NCBI GenBank assembly: GCA_029821755.1
Contig: JALGSV010000009.1
Span: 62,001 to 126,000, forward strand
Direction of reading: 5' to 3'
Origin: Candidatus Zipacnadum vermilionense
Lineage (GTDB): Bacteria; Armatimonadota; Zipacnadia; Zipacnadales; Zipacnadaceae
DNA length: 64,000 nucleotides
Within the stretch, counting starts at the first letter, position 1; every line of letters starts with the position of its first letter. The translations under genes were made by a program, and so were the position numbers. This document shows, one piece after another, positions 50,201-59,314 of the stretch. Below the pieces are notes generated by a model, which was not told the DNA's origin, did not search any database, and saw only the letters and a list, made by a program, of their open reading frames with translations.

Positions 50201-50237
50201 GCGGAAGTCAGAAGTCTAGAGTTGAAGGTCGGAAGCC
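50201..50237. repeat. Short heptad-period tandem repeats (family H), copy 7
   Basis: GAAGTCA-GAAGTCT-AGAGTTG-AAGGTCG-GAAGCC on the plus strand: four and a half 7-bp units in the spacer after the LapA-like gene. Confidence 0.55.
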
Positions 50238-50262
50238 TTAGGGCGCGAGTGGGACGGCCGGG

Positions 50263-50718
50263 CTACTTCTCTCCGGCGGCGGCCGCGGCGGCCACGGCGG
50301 CCGCCTCCTGAGCCGCCTCCTTGCGAGCCTGGCGCCCAGCCATGCCGATCTGCCACCAGCGCAGCAAGCCCGCGCCGAGGAGCAGGTTGAATAGGAAGAG
50401 CACCGTCTTGGGGGCCTCGCCGTTCCAGACCAGGAGCCGGACGCGGCAAGGCGGCCAGTTCTCCAGCAGGAACCAGAGAATGAGGAGGACAAGGAACAGG
50501 TAGGCGAAGGTTCGCAGGTTCCACTCGGGCAGGCGCACGCGCTGGAAGGGCGCGGCCACCTTGTCGCCTAGTTGGTGCCAGGGGCCGGGTCGGCGAGCGG
50601 ACATGGCGCGCACCTCCGCCTCCGTGGGCGTCGCGGGCGCGGCGGGGGCCGGCTCCGGCTCAGCGTCGTCTCCAGCCAGGGCGTCTACGTCTATGTCGAA
50701 ACCATCATCGGGAACCAT
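50263..50718 (-). CDS. LapA-domain-like small membrane protein
   Basis: A 151-aa protein. An acidic, Pro/Ala-rich N-terminus (DIDVDALAGDDAEPEPAPA) is followed by two helices, RTFAYLFLVLLILWFLLENW and TVLFLFNLLLGAGLLRWW, joined by CRVRLLVWNGEAP. This NW..V/VRLLVW hairpin matches the LapA/DUF1049 fold. An Ala-rich tail ends the protein. The family includes LPS-assembly-associated LapA, but the acidic N-terminus is not typical of it. The start is set by GGAGG six bases before the ATG. It leads the run with the Pro/Ala-rich protein and gatC behind a strong promoter. Confidence 0.7.
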   Translation of the reverse strand: MVPDDGFDIDVDALAGDDAEPEPAPAAPATPTEAEVRAMSARRPGPWHQLGDKVAAPFQRVRLPEWNLRTFAYLFLVLLILWFLLENWPPCRVRLLVWNGEAPKTVLFLFNLLLGAGLLRWWQIGMAGRQARKEAAQEAAAVAAAAAAGEK

Positions 50719-50766
50719 AGCACCCTCCCGGCAACGGCAGTATGCTACGCGCCGCTGCACGTGGTG

Positions 50767-50796
50767 ATTATAAGCAAGCGGGTTCGCCGGAGTCAA
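50767..50796 (-). promoter_or_regulatory. Sigma-70-like promoter of the LapA-like/gatC run
   Basis: Minus strand TTGACT, 18-bp spacer, perfect TATAAT, giving a leader of about 40 nt. It sits in the divergent gap to the DUF6785-like gene. Confidence 0.7.
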
Positions 50797-50893
50797 GGTC
50801 GGGAGGACGCAAGTGAGAAGGATTCCGGTTCTCTCGCAGCGAAATCACGACGTTGTTGTCTCGCTACTCGTCCCTTCCAGGAACCCACCGTCC

Positions 50894-52846
50894 ATGACCA
50901 AGAGCGGGCTTAGCGTGCGAGCCCTGATCATCGGTTGCCTGCTGGCCGCGGCCGCCACGGCCGCAGTCGCTTTTGGCGAGTGGGTGCGCAGCACCCAGAT
51001 GGGGATCATCCAGTTCGCCCCGGCCGCCGTCGGGTTGCTGCTGGTCGTGGCCCTCGCCAACCTGGCGCTACGCAACCTCGGCCCCCGCCTGGCACTCAAG
51101 CCGGGGGAGATCGTCATCGTTTACGCGATGGCCCTGGTGGCGGCCCTGGTGGCCTCCCGCGCCGTGTTGGAGAAGTTGATCCCCACGCTGGTACTCTCCA
51201 ACTACTTCGCCACCCCGGCTAATCATTGGGCCGAAGTGCTGTTCCCCCACATGAAGCAGTGGGCGGTGCCGTGGGACATCGGCGGCGGGGCCGTGCAGAC
51301 GGTGTCGCGCACCTTCTACGAGGGCGTCGCCCCCGGGGCGCCGATCCCCTGGGCGGCGTGGATCGGGCCCCTGGGCGCCTGGGCGATCTGCATCAGCCTG
51401 TTCATCTTTGCCTACCTGTGCCAGGCGGCCATTCTCCGCCGCCAGTGGGTGGACAATGAGAAGCTGGCCTTCCCCCTCACCATCCTGCCGCTGGAGATCG
51501 CCACCGACCAGGCGGGACCGCAGTCGTTCTTCCGTAACAAGGTGATGTGGCTGGGCCTGCTCATCCCCGTGGCCATCCACACGCTCAACGGGCTGCACGC
51601 CAACTACCCGGCCTTGCCCAAGATCACGCTGAACTACGACATGGGTAACGCCTTGCGCGCGGCCGGGCGGCCCTGGGACTCGGCCGCCGGCTGGACCTAC
51701 ATCCAGCTCTCCCTGGGCGCCCTGGGCTTCTTCTACTTCCTGCCCGCCGAGCTGCTGCTGACGATGTGGATCTTCTTCTGGTTCGGGCGGGCGGAGAACA
51801 TCGTCTTCGGCGCCTTTGGGGCCCCCTTTGAGGGCATGCCGATGTACCCCACCTCGCTGTGGAACGGCTACCAGAGCGCGGGGGCCTTCCTGGTACTGGC
51901 GGGGTACATGACCAAATCGGCCTGGCCCTACCTGCGGCAGGTGTGGCAGACGGTAGTGGACCCCTCACGCCAGGAGGAGCGGGAGTTGCTGCCGCTGCGC
52001 CTGGCGGTGGTGGGCCTGGCGGGGGCCGCGCTCGGGGCGGCGGTCTTCTTCTGGAAGCTGGGCATGACCCCCGGCATCGCCCTGTTGCAGGTCACGGGCT
52101 TGCTGTTCGTGACCATTCCGGTGATGGCGCGGTCGGTGAACGAGGTGGGGCTGCTGGAGACGGAGACCTCGTGGCGGCCGATTGACTTCGTCACCATGTT
52201 CACGCCCATCCAGAGGGTGGGCACGCAGACAATGACGGCCTTGTCGCTGACCGACGCCGTGTTCATGCGCGACCAGCGCGGCAACTTGCTCAGCTCGTTC
52301 CTCGACTGCCTACGGCTGGCGGACCGGGTGAAGCTGGACCGTCGCGCCTTGCTCTGGGCCCTGGTGGGAGGGCTGGTAATCTCCCTGGTCCTGGGCGGCT
52401 TCCTGGGGGTCGCGCTGCCCTACCGGCTGGGCGCCATCCAGATGGATAACTACATCTACCAGGGCACGCCGCTGTGGATGGCCAGCGACACGGCGGCCAA
52501 CATGCAGGCCACGCCCCAGGCAGACCACCGCCTGCCGCTGTTTTTCGGCTCGGGAGTGCTGATTACGCTGGCGCTGACCTTCCTGCGGACGCGCTACCTG
52601 TGGTGGCCACTGGCGCCCATCGGCCTGGCGCTGTCGGGGACGTGGGGGATCATCACCTTCTGGTTCACGATATTCATCGCCTGGCTGATCAAGACGATGA
52701 TCATGCGCTACGGAGGGATGCGGGTCTTTATGGCTCTGCGGCCCTTCTTCCTGGGGTTGATCCTGGGGGAGTTCCTGTCGGCAGTCGTGTGGGCAGCGCT
52801 AGCAGCGATTTGGCGGCTCTATCCGCCGCCGTTCTTCCTGGGATAG
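50894..52846 (+). CDS. DUF6785/DUF6784-like multi-pass membrane protein
   Basis: A 650-aa integral membrane protein with about twelve helices (for example IIGCLLAAAATAAVAFGEWV, IVIVYAMALVAALVASRAVL and LITLALTFLRTRYLWWPLAP). Soluble loops carry conserved-looking patches NEKLAFPLTILPLEIA and RSVNEVGLLETETSWRPIDF. Proteins of this layout, distantly like OPT transporters and common in Armatimonadota and Planctomycetes, are annotated DUF6785/DUF6784. Function is unknown; solute transport is plausible. The ATG chosen has only a weak AGGA upstream. It converges on the GH51 gene with a paired palindromic element between the stops. Confidence 0.75.
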   Translation: MTKSGLSVRALIIGCLLAAAATAAVAFGEWVRSTQMGIIQFAPAAVGLLLVVALANLALRNLGPRLALKPGEIVIVYAMALVAALVASRAVLEKLIPTLVLSNYFATPANHWAEVLFPHMKQWAVPWDIGGGAVQTVSRTFYEGVAPGAPIPWAAWIGPLGAWAICISLFIFAYLCQAAILRRQWVDNEKLAFPLTILPLEIATDQAGPQSFFRNKVMWLGLLIPVAIHTLNGLHANYPALPKITLNYDMGNALRAAGRPWDSAAGWTYIQLSLGALGFFYFLPAELLLTMWIFFWFGRAENIVFGAFGAPFEGMPMYPTSLWNGYQSAGAFLVLAGYMTKSAWPYLRQVWQTVVDPSRQEERELLPLRLAVVGLAGAALGAAVFFWKLGMTPGIALLQVTGLLFVTIPVMARSVNEVGLLETETSWRPIDFVTMFTPIQRVGTQTMTALSLTDAVFMRDQRGNLLSSFLDCLRLADRVKLDRRALLWALVGGLVISLVLGGFLGVALPYRLGAIQMDNYIYQGTPLWMASDTAANMQATPQADHRLPLFFGSGVLITLALTFLRTRYLWWPLAPIGLALSGTWGIITFWFTIFIAWLIKTMIMRYGGMRVFMALRPFFLGLILGEFLSAVVWAALAAIWRLYPPPFFLG

Positions 52847-52853
52847 GGCAGGT

Positions 52854-52952
52854 CCGCGTGGCGCGGGCTTTCCAGCCCGCGCAGCAGACTGCTTGCCTAA
52901 GGGGAGGGCGGGCTGCGAATCGGAATTCGCTTAAAGCCCGCCCCACGCGGAG
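52854..52952. repeat. Paired palindromic elements (family B) between convergent genes
   Basis: The left unit CCGCGTGGCGCGGGCTTTCC... faces a right unit GGGCGGGCT...AAAGCCCGCCCCACGCGG. The right unit also holds a GCGAATC/GATTCGC-type dyad. It lies exactly between the stops of the DUF6785-like and GH51 genes, the same setting as the element at 30.1 kb. Confidence 0.7.
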
Positions 52953-54770
52953 TCACCCCACCCTCACCCTCGCCACCGTCATCGGCGGCAGTTCCAGGCG
53001 TCCGGCTCTGGCCTCCAGCGTCTCGGTACACGCCTGTAACTCCAGCGGCCCGGCCCCGACCAGGGCCACCTCCTCCCCCACCTCGCCGAAGCCCTCGAGG
53101 CTCACGGTCACCGTCTCCTCCAGGCTGCGGTTGACCAGAAAGGCCTGCGTTCCCGCCTCGCCGCGCACCGCCACGGCCTCCAGCGCCGGCAGGCCCTCGG
53201 CCATCTCCGGGGACTCCACCTCCAGAGGGAGCACCTGCCCCGGTAGAGCCTCTCGGTAGAGGCTGAAAACCTCCGCCACGTGGGTCTTGTGAACCTCCTC
53301 CCGGTCTACCTGGAAGAGGCCCATGCCGGCGATCAGCTGGTAGAAGTTGCCGAACTCCATGCGTGGGACCAGGCGCAAGAAGTGGTGGAACATGGTGGCG
53401 GTGAACAGGCCGTGCTGGACGTCGTAAGGCTCGTAGAAGCCGCGCGGGGAGAAGTGGGAGGCGTGCAGCCAGAGGTTCCACTCGCTCATGCCGATGCCGA
53501 TATCCAGCCCGCGCGCGGCCACGTCGTCGGCCGCCTGGCGCAGGACCCGGCCCGACCAGTCGGCGTTCTCCATCACGCTACGGTGTTGGGCGGCGGGGTC
53601 AGGGTTGAGGGGTAGCGTGCTGTAGACCTGCAGCGCCAGCGCATCGATATGCTGCGCCGCGCGGTCCAGCAAGGGGGTGCGCCAAGGAGTCTTCTTGCCG
53701 CCCTGGTATACGTCGTCGGTGGATTCCTGCCCCAAGGCCACGATCCGCGCCCGCGGGTACGCCGCCCTAATCCCCGGCGCGAGGGCCGCCACCGTCTCGG
53801 CATACATCTCCCCGGTCATGTGCGCGCGTTCCCAGTAGCCGTAGTGCTCGTTGCCGAGCTGCCAGTACATCAGCGGGGGCTCGAGGCCACGCTGGTGGTA
53901 CCACGCCGCGCAGTAGGCCGCCCACTGGGCCGCCTCGTCAGGGGTGCCAGTGCCGACGTTGACCGTCAGGTGCGGCATGATGCCGTACTGGCGGCAGAAC
54001 TCCAGGTAGTCGTCGGTGCCGAATTCGTAGGGTATGTCCCGCTTGAAGACGGGGTCGGGGAGTACCGGGCGGAGGTAGTGGGGGCCGGTGCCGAACTGCC
54101 AGTGGTAAGCGGTGCTCACGCAACCGCCGGGGAAGCGCAACACGGGGAGGCCGAACTCGCCGAGCGCGGTCAGTACCTCAGACCGGAACCACCCCTCGCC
54201 GGCGGGGCGCATATGGACCTGATCGAGATGGACCTGCCCCGGCTCCTCCAGAAAGCAGAAGAACACGGCGGAGTCGTCGTCCACCGGGATCTCGATCTCG
54301 GCCCGGTACTCCTGCCAGCAGACCGAGGTCACGGGGAGATCAGCGGAGGCGTAGTCGTGACTCCAGACGCCGGCCGGGCGCACACCGACACGGAGGGTCA
54401 CCGGGTGGTGATTGACGCGCGCCCACAGGCTGATCTCCAGCTTCTCTCCCTGGCGCACCCAGCGGGAGGGCTGGACTATCCCCGTCCCTTGCCGGTGAGC
54501 GACGGACTCAAGGAGCTGCGCGTTGCTGCCCATGATCCCCTCACCGGCGACCAGCTCGAAGTGGAGGCCCTGGAAGTTGTAGGAGGGGGAGTGCCAGTCA
54601 CGCGCCAAACCGGTGTTCTGCGCCTCCGGTCCGGCGAACTTGGCGTTCTCCAGGCGGTCACTGCACAGGTCGCGGGTGCTGGCGCCGTACATCTCCAGGT
54701 TGGCGCCCAGCAGCGTGGCCGGGGCGAGGGGACCCGTGGAATCGAGCAGGCGGACGGTGGCGGTAGACAT
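52953..54770 (-). CDS. Alpha-L-arabinofuranosidase (GH51)
   Basis: A 605-aa GH51 enzyme that removes arabinofuranose from arabinoxylan or arabinan. The N-terminal beta region contains ANLEMYGASTRDL. The TIM barrel carries the acid/base Glu308 in YWQLGNEHYGYWE and the nucleophile Glu430 in IGIGMSEWNLWLHA. The C-terminal beta sandwich ends VARVRVG. No signal peptide is present, so arabino-oligosaccharides are probably cut in the cytoplasm. The start is set by GGAGG six bases before the ATG. It lies 29 bp after the acetyl-xylan-esterase-like gene, so the two form a hemicellulose debranching operon. Confidence 0.92.
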   Translation of the reverse strand: MSTATVRLLDSTGPLAPATLLGANLEMYGASTRDLCSDRLENAKFAGPEAQNTGLARDWHSPSYNFQGLHFELVAGEGIMGSNAQLLESVAHRQGTGIVQPSRWVRQGEKLEISLWARVNHHPVTLRVGVRPAGVWSHDYASADLPVTSVCWQEYRAEIEIPVDDDSAVFFCFLEEPGQVHLDQVHMRPAGEGWFRSEVLTALGEFGLPVLRFPGGCVSTAYHWQFGTGPHYLRPVLPDPVFKRDIPYEFGTDDYLEFCRQYGIMPHLTVNVGTGTPDEAAQWAAYCAAWYHQRGLEPPLMYWQLGNEHYGYWERAHMTGEMYAETVAALAPGIRAAYPRARIVALGQESTDDVYQGGKKTPWRTPLLDRAAQHIDALALQVYSTLPLNPDPAAQHRSVMENADWSGRVLRQAADDVAARGLDIGIGMSEWNLWLHASHFSPRGFYEPYDVQHGLFTATMFHHFLRLVPRMEFGNFYQLIAGMGLFQVDREEVHKTHVAEVFSLYREALPGQVLPLEVESPEMAEGLPALEAVAVRGEAGTQAFLVNRSLEETVTVSLEGFGEVGEEVALVGAGPLELQACTETLEARAGRLELPPMTVARVRVG

Positions 54771-54799
54771 CGGGGGCCTCCGGGTGTCTGTTAGGTTCG

Positions 54800-56803
54800 C
54801 TATTTCTTCTCTACCACTACAGGGAGCACGTCGGCCTGGGTGTACTCCAACACGCCATCCATCTTCCCGCTCCAGAACGCCTGCGTCCACGCGCTGCCCA
54901 GCCATTGACCGCCGCGGGGGCCGTTGTGACCACCCCAGGGGTCAGCGAGCAGGCCGCGATACGAGGCGTTGCTGAGCTGCGACCAGGCGGCCAGCGCTCC
55001 CGCCGGGCTGGTGACGTGATCCTGCAGGCCCAGGTTGAGCAGCACTGCGCCCTTAATGCGCGGCGCGAAGTTGCCCGCGTCGCCATACCGTACTACCGCG
55101 ATGCGCTGCTCGAGCAATGCGTCGTCCTGGACGGCGGCGTTGTTCTCGTCGACCAGGTCAATCGGCGGCCAGTAGGCGGGTCCCAGGTGACGTAGCTTCC
55201 ACTCCAGCCCGAACAGTCCGGGGCTGCCGCAGATGGCTACGCCGACCTTGGGGTTGAGGCCGGCGACGATGAAGGACAGCCCGCCGCCTTGGGAGCCGCC
55301 ACCGACCCCGACTTTGGCCACGTCGGTCTCCGGGCGGGAGGCCAGCAGGTCAACGGCCCGGCTGCACGCGGCATACACGGCGCGGTAGTACCAGGTCTCC
55401 CGGGAGTCAATCCCGGTGCGCCAGTAGTCCCAGCCGAGGCGGAAGTAGGGGTTGAGCGGGAAGCCACCGCCGGCCGGGGGGGTCAGCTCTTGCCCGGCGA
55501 TGGCCAGGCTCATCCCCACCACGCCCGGCCCCGACGCCGGCAGGTAGGCGACGTTGATGCCGCTGGGCGGCAAGGTCAGGCTCGCCGGGTACTGGCCCGG
55601 CTTGGTCGGCACCGAGAGCCAGGCGTGGAACTGGCGCCCCAGCAAGCCGTTGAAGGTGGTGCGGTAGAGTTTGTAGTCAGGCGTCGCCTTCTCCAGCACG
55701 AGTTGCCAATCCGGCGGAATCTTCTCCTGCTCGGCGAGGGTGTCATCCCAGAACTTGTCGAAGTCAGCGGGGCGCTCCGCCGGGGTCATGTGCGCAATAT
55801 CGTAGGCGAAGGGGAAGCTGCGCGTCGCCAGCGTCTCCTGGCCCTGCTGCGCGCCCGCGCGCTTAACGGTGATGACGCCTTCGTAGAAGCCGGGCTGCGG
55901 GGTGACGTCGAATTCCACCTCGCCCTGGCCCAGCGCCGCCAGCTGGAAGGGTTGCTGCAATTGCGCGATCTCCTGCTTGGTCAGGAACTCCTGGGCGGTG
56001 AACTGGACCACGCAGTCCAGCGGAAGGTCGGGGAAGCGCATCTGCATCTTCAGCCCCAGTCGGGCGCGGTCGCCGCCGGAGAAGACGAAGTTCCCCGGCG
56101 TCACGTTGAGGCTGGCCTGCAGCGCATCGGCGACCGTGGGCTGGGCGTGGATGGTCATCTTCTGGGTGATCACCTGATCCCCCCACGACCGGGGCATCCA
56201 CATCTGCAGGACCATGGGATCGGTATCCGGCTTCTCGGCGGAGTTCTTGGCGATGTAGTACAGCGCCCCCGGTGGCAAGGTGACGTTGGAGCCTTTTTCG
56301 TTGTACAGGGCGATGGTTCCGTCCCGCCAGGTGGTCTTGTGAGGCACCGTCTCCCCGGAGCTGCGCTCCTGCATGTCCTTGATCGCCGGGTTGATGATGA
56401 AGTGGTAGATGGTCGGCTCGGCGGTATGCTGGAAGCCGAACTCGAGGCCATCGTCGAGAAACTTGTACGTCAGCTTGTGCTTATCGGCGGTGGCGGTGAC
56501 CACGTCCGGCGCGGTCTGCTCCACCTGGTCGAACTCGTACGCTTCGACCTTCCAGGGCGTGCCTTCGGTAATGGTGAGGTAGCCCGCGCCGACCAAGCCC
56601 CGGTAGCCGTCCAGCAGAAACTCCGTGCCACCGGAGACCAGGGAGTGCAGGTTGCCGTCCGGACCGAGCCTAGCGGTGTAGTTGTTTGCCGTGGCAGTGA
56701 ACGATCCGTCGGCGTTCTTCGTCACAGTCACCGCCCCCGCGGCAAATCCGGCAGCCAGAGCGATGATCAGCAAGGTGCAGAGCAGTGCGCGCATGTTGGC
56801 CAT
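54800..56803 (-). CDS. Secreted acetyl-xylan-esterase-like (AXE1) hydrolase
   Basis: A 667-aa protein. A signal peptide (LLCTLLIIALAAGFAAGAV) is followed by a beta-rich N-terminal half (about 25-370) of unknown type and a C-terminal AXE1/alpha-beta-hydrolase domain (about 380-650). The nucleophile elbow is VGVGGGSQGGGLSF, the Asp is in NLGLQDHVTSP and the His in WGGHNGPRGG, a complete triad. It should remove acetyl groups from hemicellulose outside the cell before the GH51 enzyme acts inside. An ATG three codons downstream (MRALLC) is an alternative start. It is divergent from the peptidase-like gene. Confidence 0.88.
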   Translation of the reverse strand: MANMRALLCTLLIIALAAGFAAGAVTVTKNADGSFTATANNYTARLGPDGNLHSLVSGGTEFLLDGYRGLVGAGYLTITEGTPWKVEAYEFDQVEQTAPDVVTATADKHKLTYKFLDDGLEFGFQHTAEPTIYHFIINPAIKDMQERSSGETVPHKTTWRDGTIALYNEKGSNVTLPPGALYYIAKNSAEKPDTDPMVLQMWMPRSWGDQVITQKMTIHAQPTVADALQASLNVTPGNFVFSGGDRARLGLKMQMRFPDLPLDCVVQFTAQEFLTKQEIAQLQQPFQLAALGQGEVEFDVTPQPGFYEGVITVKRAGAQQGQETLATRSFPFAYDIAHMTPAERPADFDKFWDDTLAEQEKIPPDWQLVLEKATPDYKLYRTTFNGLLGRQFHAWLSVPTKPGQYPASLTLPPSGINVAYLPASGPGVVGMSLAIAGQELTPPAGGGFPLNPYFRLGWDYWRTGIDSRETWYYRAVYAACSRAVDLLASRPETDVAKVGVGGGSQGGGLSFIVAGLNPKVGVAICGSPGLFGLEWKLRHLGPAYWPPIDLVDENNAAVQDDALLEQRIAVVRYGDAGNFAPRIKGAVLLNLGLQDHVTSPAGALAAWSQLSNASYRGLLADPWGGHNGPRGGQWLGSAWTQAFWSGKMDGVLEYTQADVLPVVVEKK

Positions 56804-57001
56804 TCCTATCCCGGAGGACTCGCAACGCCTGTTTGAGGCAGTTCTCCGCGCGTCATTCGTTTCCCTGTGTCTCGGCTTGACGTGCTTGAGTTCAATTATT
56901 CGCACCTCTTCGGCAGGAGTATTGCCCTGCGGCGACGAAAGAGCAGAAACATCGAGGCTATCATTATGATTTCGACCATACGAAAGAGGAGGAATGTCGC
57001 T

Positions 57002-59137
57002 ATGCGCCCCGTCTTCCGATGTGTGCTGGTCCCTATGTTGCTGACTGCTTTCCTGGTCCTGGTGAGTGTCGCCCTGGCCGCCGAGGGCCTCCGGGTACAA
57101 CCCGCGTCGGCCCGTCTCCTGCAGGTCAAGGTAGTCAACCCCTCCCAACTCAACCTGCAGTCGCGGACGAAAGCTCTGACGGAGATCCTGTCCGCGCAGA
57201 AACTGGCGCCGGACGCTAGAAAGCGAATCCTATCGCTTTACAACAACCTCCCCGGGGACCTGCAGGCCGACCTGCTCACTTTGATGGACTGGCGCTACGC
57301 TGAGGCCGCTCTTACCCCGGACCGCTACATTCTTGACGCCAGTCTGGTCAGGTGGCGCGAGCGCCTGCTTCTGTACAACATCACCCACCTCTGGCCCGAT
57401 CAGGGGAGCCCCAACAACTGGGCTTACATTTTCGGCAACGGCTTCAACAGCGACTGCGTAGCCTACTTTGACGGTGCCGCCGTCGAGTCCTACTACCTCG
57501 GCATCAACACGGAGTTCTTCCCCAACAGCATCGCCTTCCGCGTCCCGGTGGGCGCAACGCGAGGCGTCGATCATCAGGTCAAGGTGCACAACAACGTCAC
57601 CGCCAAGGAGACGACAACGGTAGACTACCGTATCGTCGCCCCTCGCAGCTACCGCGGCTACCGGGGCTGGCAATTCAGTAACTTCGGCAACCCCACCATC
57701 CCCTGGGCGGCCTACCGCCACTACTTCGGCGCCTCCACCGTGGAGTACGCCAACGGCACGCACCGTCCGGCGGCGCAGGCCTACTACGACACCGCCTACA
57801 AGGGCGCGGGCGCGGGCGGGAACTGTTTTGGCATGTCCGTGAGCAGCTTGCGCGAGAAGAACTACGAGCGGTATACCTTCCAGGAACCTTGGTTTGTCGC
57901 CAACCCGCAGACGTACCTGTGGTGGTACCCCTGGCAGACCGAGACCAGGCAGACGGTGCAGGAGAGCCAGGGCGGATGGTATACGAACGAGACGCTGGCG
58001 GCCTACGTCAACGCCCGCGATAACCAGACCCCGCGGGACGCTTTCAACCGCGTGGTCAGTCTACTCTCCCACCCCACCAACAAGCCGGTCCTGATCTTCT
58101 GGTGGCCGGGGGCGGGGCATGCCGTGGTGCCTTATGCCACCAACATCGTGGGCGACGACCGCCAGATCATGGTCTGGGACAACAACAACCCCTACCGCGA
58201 GAATGAGACCGGGTCGGTAGACCCCAACGTTTTCCACGTAGCCTGGGCCGCCAACACCGCCAATTACGGCGGGCCCAAGACGGTCCAGTGCCTCTCCTAT
58301 GACGAGTGCACGCCCCCGGTGCCTCACCTGCCCGGCGCGCAGTTTGGCGGCCCCGGCTCCAACCTGGTCATAGCGGTGCTCGACGAGGGCACGCGCAGCT
58401 CGCAGATCACCGACGAGGACGGCCGCTTCTTCTACAACCCGGACGGCAGCATCAACGAGGACCCCAACACCCGGATACCCTTCTCCGCGAAGCTCGACCC
58501 GCTGGTGGCCGAACTGCCGACCATCCGGGAGCTGCTCCTCAAGCCTGCCGAGTTCCTGGAGGCGCTGGTTCCCAAGAGCTCCCCGGACATGTACGTCTTC
58601 GGCAGCGCCGGGGGCAAGACGCTGACCTTCGATCTGCTGGCCCCGCAGGATGACCTGGGATTCCGCTTCTTCCAGAACGGTCTGGTCACCACGCTCCAAG
58701 GCACCGGAGCGGGGAAGGTGCGGATGAACAACCTCCTGCGACCCAATCGCAGCCTGGAGGTACTCAACACGACCCAATTGCAGCCGATCTCCTCCCAGAT
58801 CATCCGATCGTTCCCGAACTTCGACCGGTCCTTCCTGCTCCACAACCTGAGGAACGTCGGCGGCGCGACGCTGCGCTTGGCCCCCGCGCAGAACGGTGAC
58901 TCCTTGCAGGTGCTCGGGTCGCCAGCCCTGCTATTCAACCTGGACGTCTCCGGGCCCCTCGGCCAGGGGATGCAGGAGGTGGGGTTCACCAACATCGGCC
59001 TGGCCGCCAACGCCCTGGCCGTCGTGGCCCCCACCAACTGGGGTGCCCTAGGGACCAGCAACCTGCGCCTGCAGCTACGCAACAAGCAGACCAACCAGGT
59101 GCTGCAGACCCGAAACATCGGGAGGATCATCCGGTAA
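57002..59137 (+). CDS. Secreted IPT/TIG plus papain-like cysteine-peptidase-like protein
   Basis: A 711-aa exported protein. A signal peptide (VFRCVLVPMLLTAFLVLVSV) and a helical segment precede an IPT/TIG-like beta sandwich (NNWAYIFGNGFNSDCVAYFD). A cysteine-peptidase-like domain follows, with Cys275 in GAGGNCFGMSVSSL, His373 in WPGAGHAVVPYA and Asp393/Asn394 in IMVWDNNNPY, the order of a C39/papain-type triad. The C-terminal third is beta-rich and unassigned. The start is set by GAGGAGG nine bases before the ATG. I cannot name the family; peptidase activity is inferred from the triad only. It is transcribed divergently from the esterase operon. Confidence 0.72.
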   Translation: MRPVFRCVLVPMLLTAFLVLVSVALAAEGLRVQPASARLLQVKVVNPSQLNLQSRTKALTEILSAQKLAPDARKRILSLYNNLPGDLQADLLTLMDWRYAEAALTPDRYILDASLVRWRERLLLYNITHLWPDQGSPNNWAYIFGNGFNSDCVAYFDGAAVESYYLGINTEFFPNSIAFRVPVGATRGVDHQVKVHNNVTAKETTTVDYRIVAPRSYRGYRGWQFSNFGNPTIPWAAYRHYFGASTVEYANGTHRPAAQAYYDTAYKGAGAGGNCFGMSVSSLREKNYERYTFQEPWFVANPQTYLWWYPWQTETRQTVQESQGGWYTNETLAAYVNARDNQTPRDAFNRVVSLLSHPTNKPVLIFWWPGAGHAVVPYATNIVGDDRQIMVWDNNNPYRENETGSVDPNVFHVAWAANTANYGGPKTVQCLSYDECTPPVPHLPGAQFGGPGSNLVIAVLDEGTRSSQITDEDGRFFYNPDGSINEDPNTRIPFSAKLDPLVAELPTIRELLLKPAEFLEALVPKSSPDMYVFGSAGGKTLTFDLLAPQDDLGFRFFQNGLVTTLQGTGAGKVRMNNLLRPNRSLEVLNTTQLQPISSQIIRSFPNFDRSFLLHNLRNVGGATLRLAPAQNGDSLQVLGSPALLFNLDVSGPLGQGMQEVGFTNIGLAANALAVVAPTNWGALGTSNLRLQLRNKQTNQVLQTRNIGRIIR

Positions 59138-59178
59138 CGGAGGGGAACACAGGCTTCCCAGCCGATAACGGAGAGTAG

Positions 59179-59214
59179 AAGAGGGGGGCGGAGACTCAGG
59201 TCTTCGCCCCTCTT
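59179..59214. terminator. Hairpin after the peptidase-like gene
   Basis: AAGAGGGGGGCGGAGA pairs with TCTTCGCCCCTCTT with a two-base bulge and a CTCAGG loop. It lies between convergent genes. No T-run follows, so intrinsic termination is uncertain. Confidence 0.4.
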
Positions 59215-59314
59215 GCTGTGGAGGGAGGGGACGCCAGCGCGCCCGGTCTTCTGCCACTGGGTATAGGTCAGCGAACGGGAGGCTGTCGCGGCGCGGACGC
59301 CACGAAAGCCCCCC

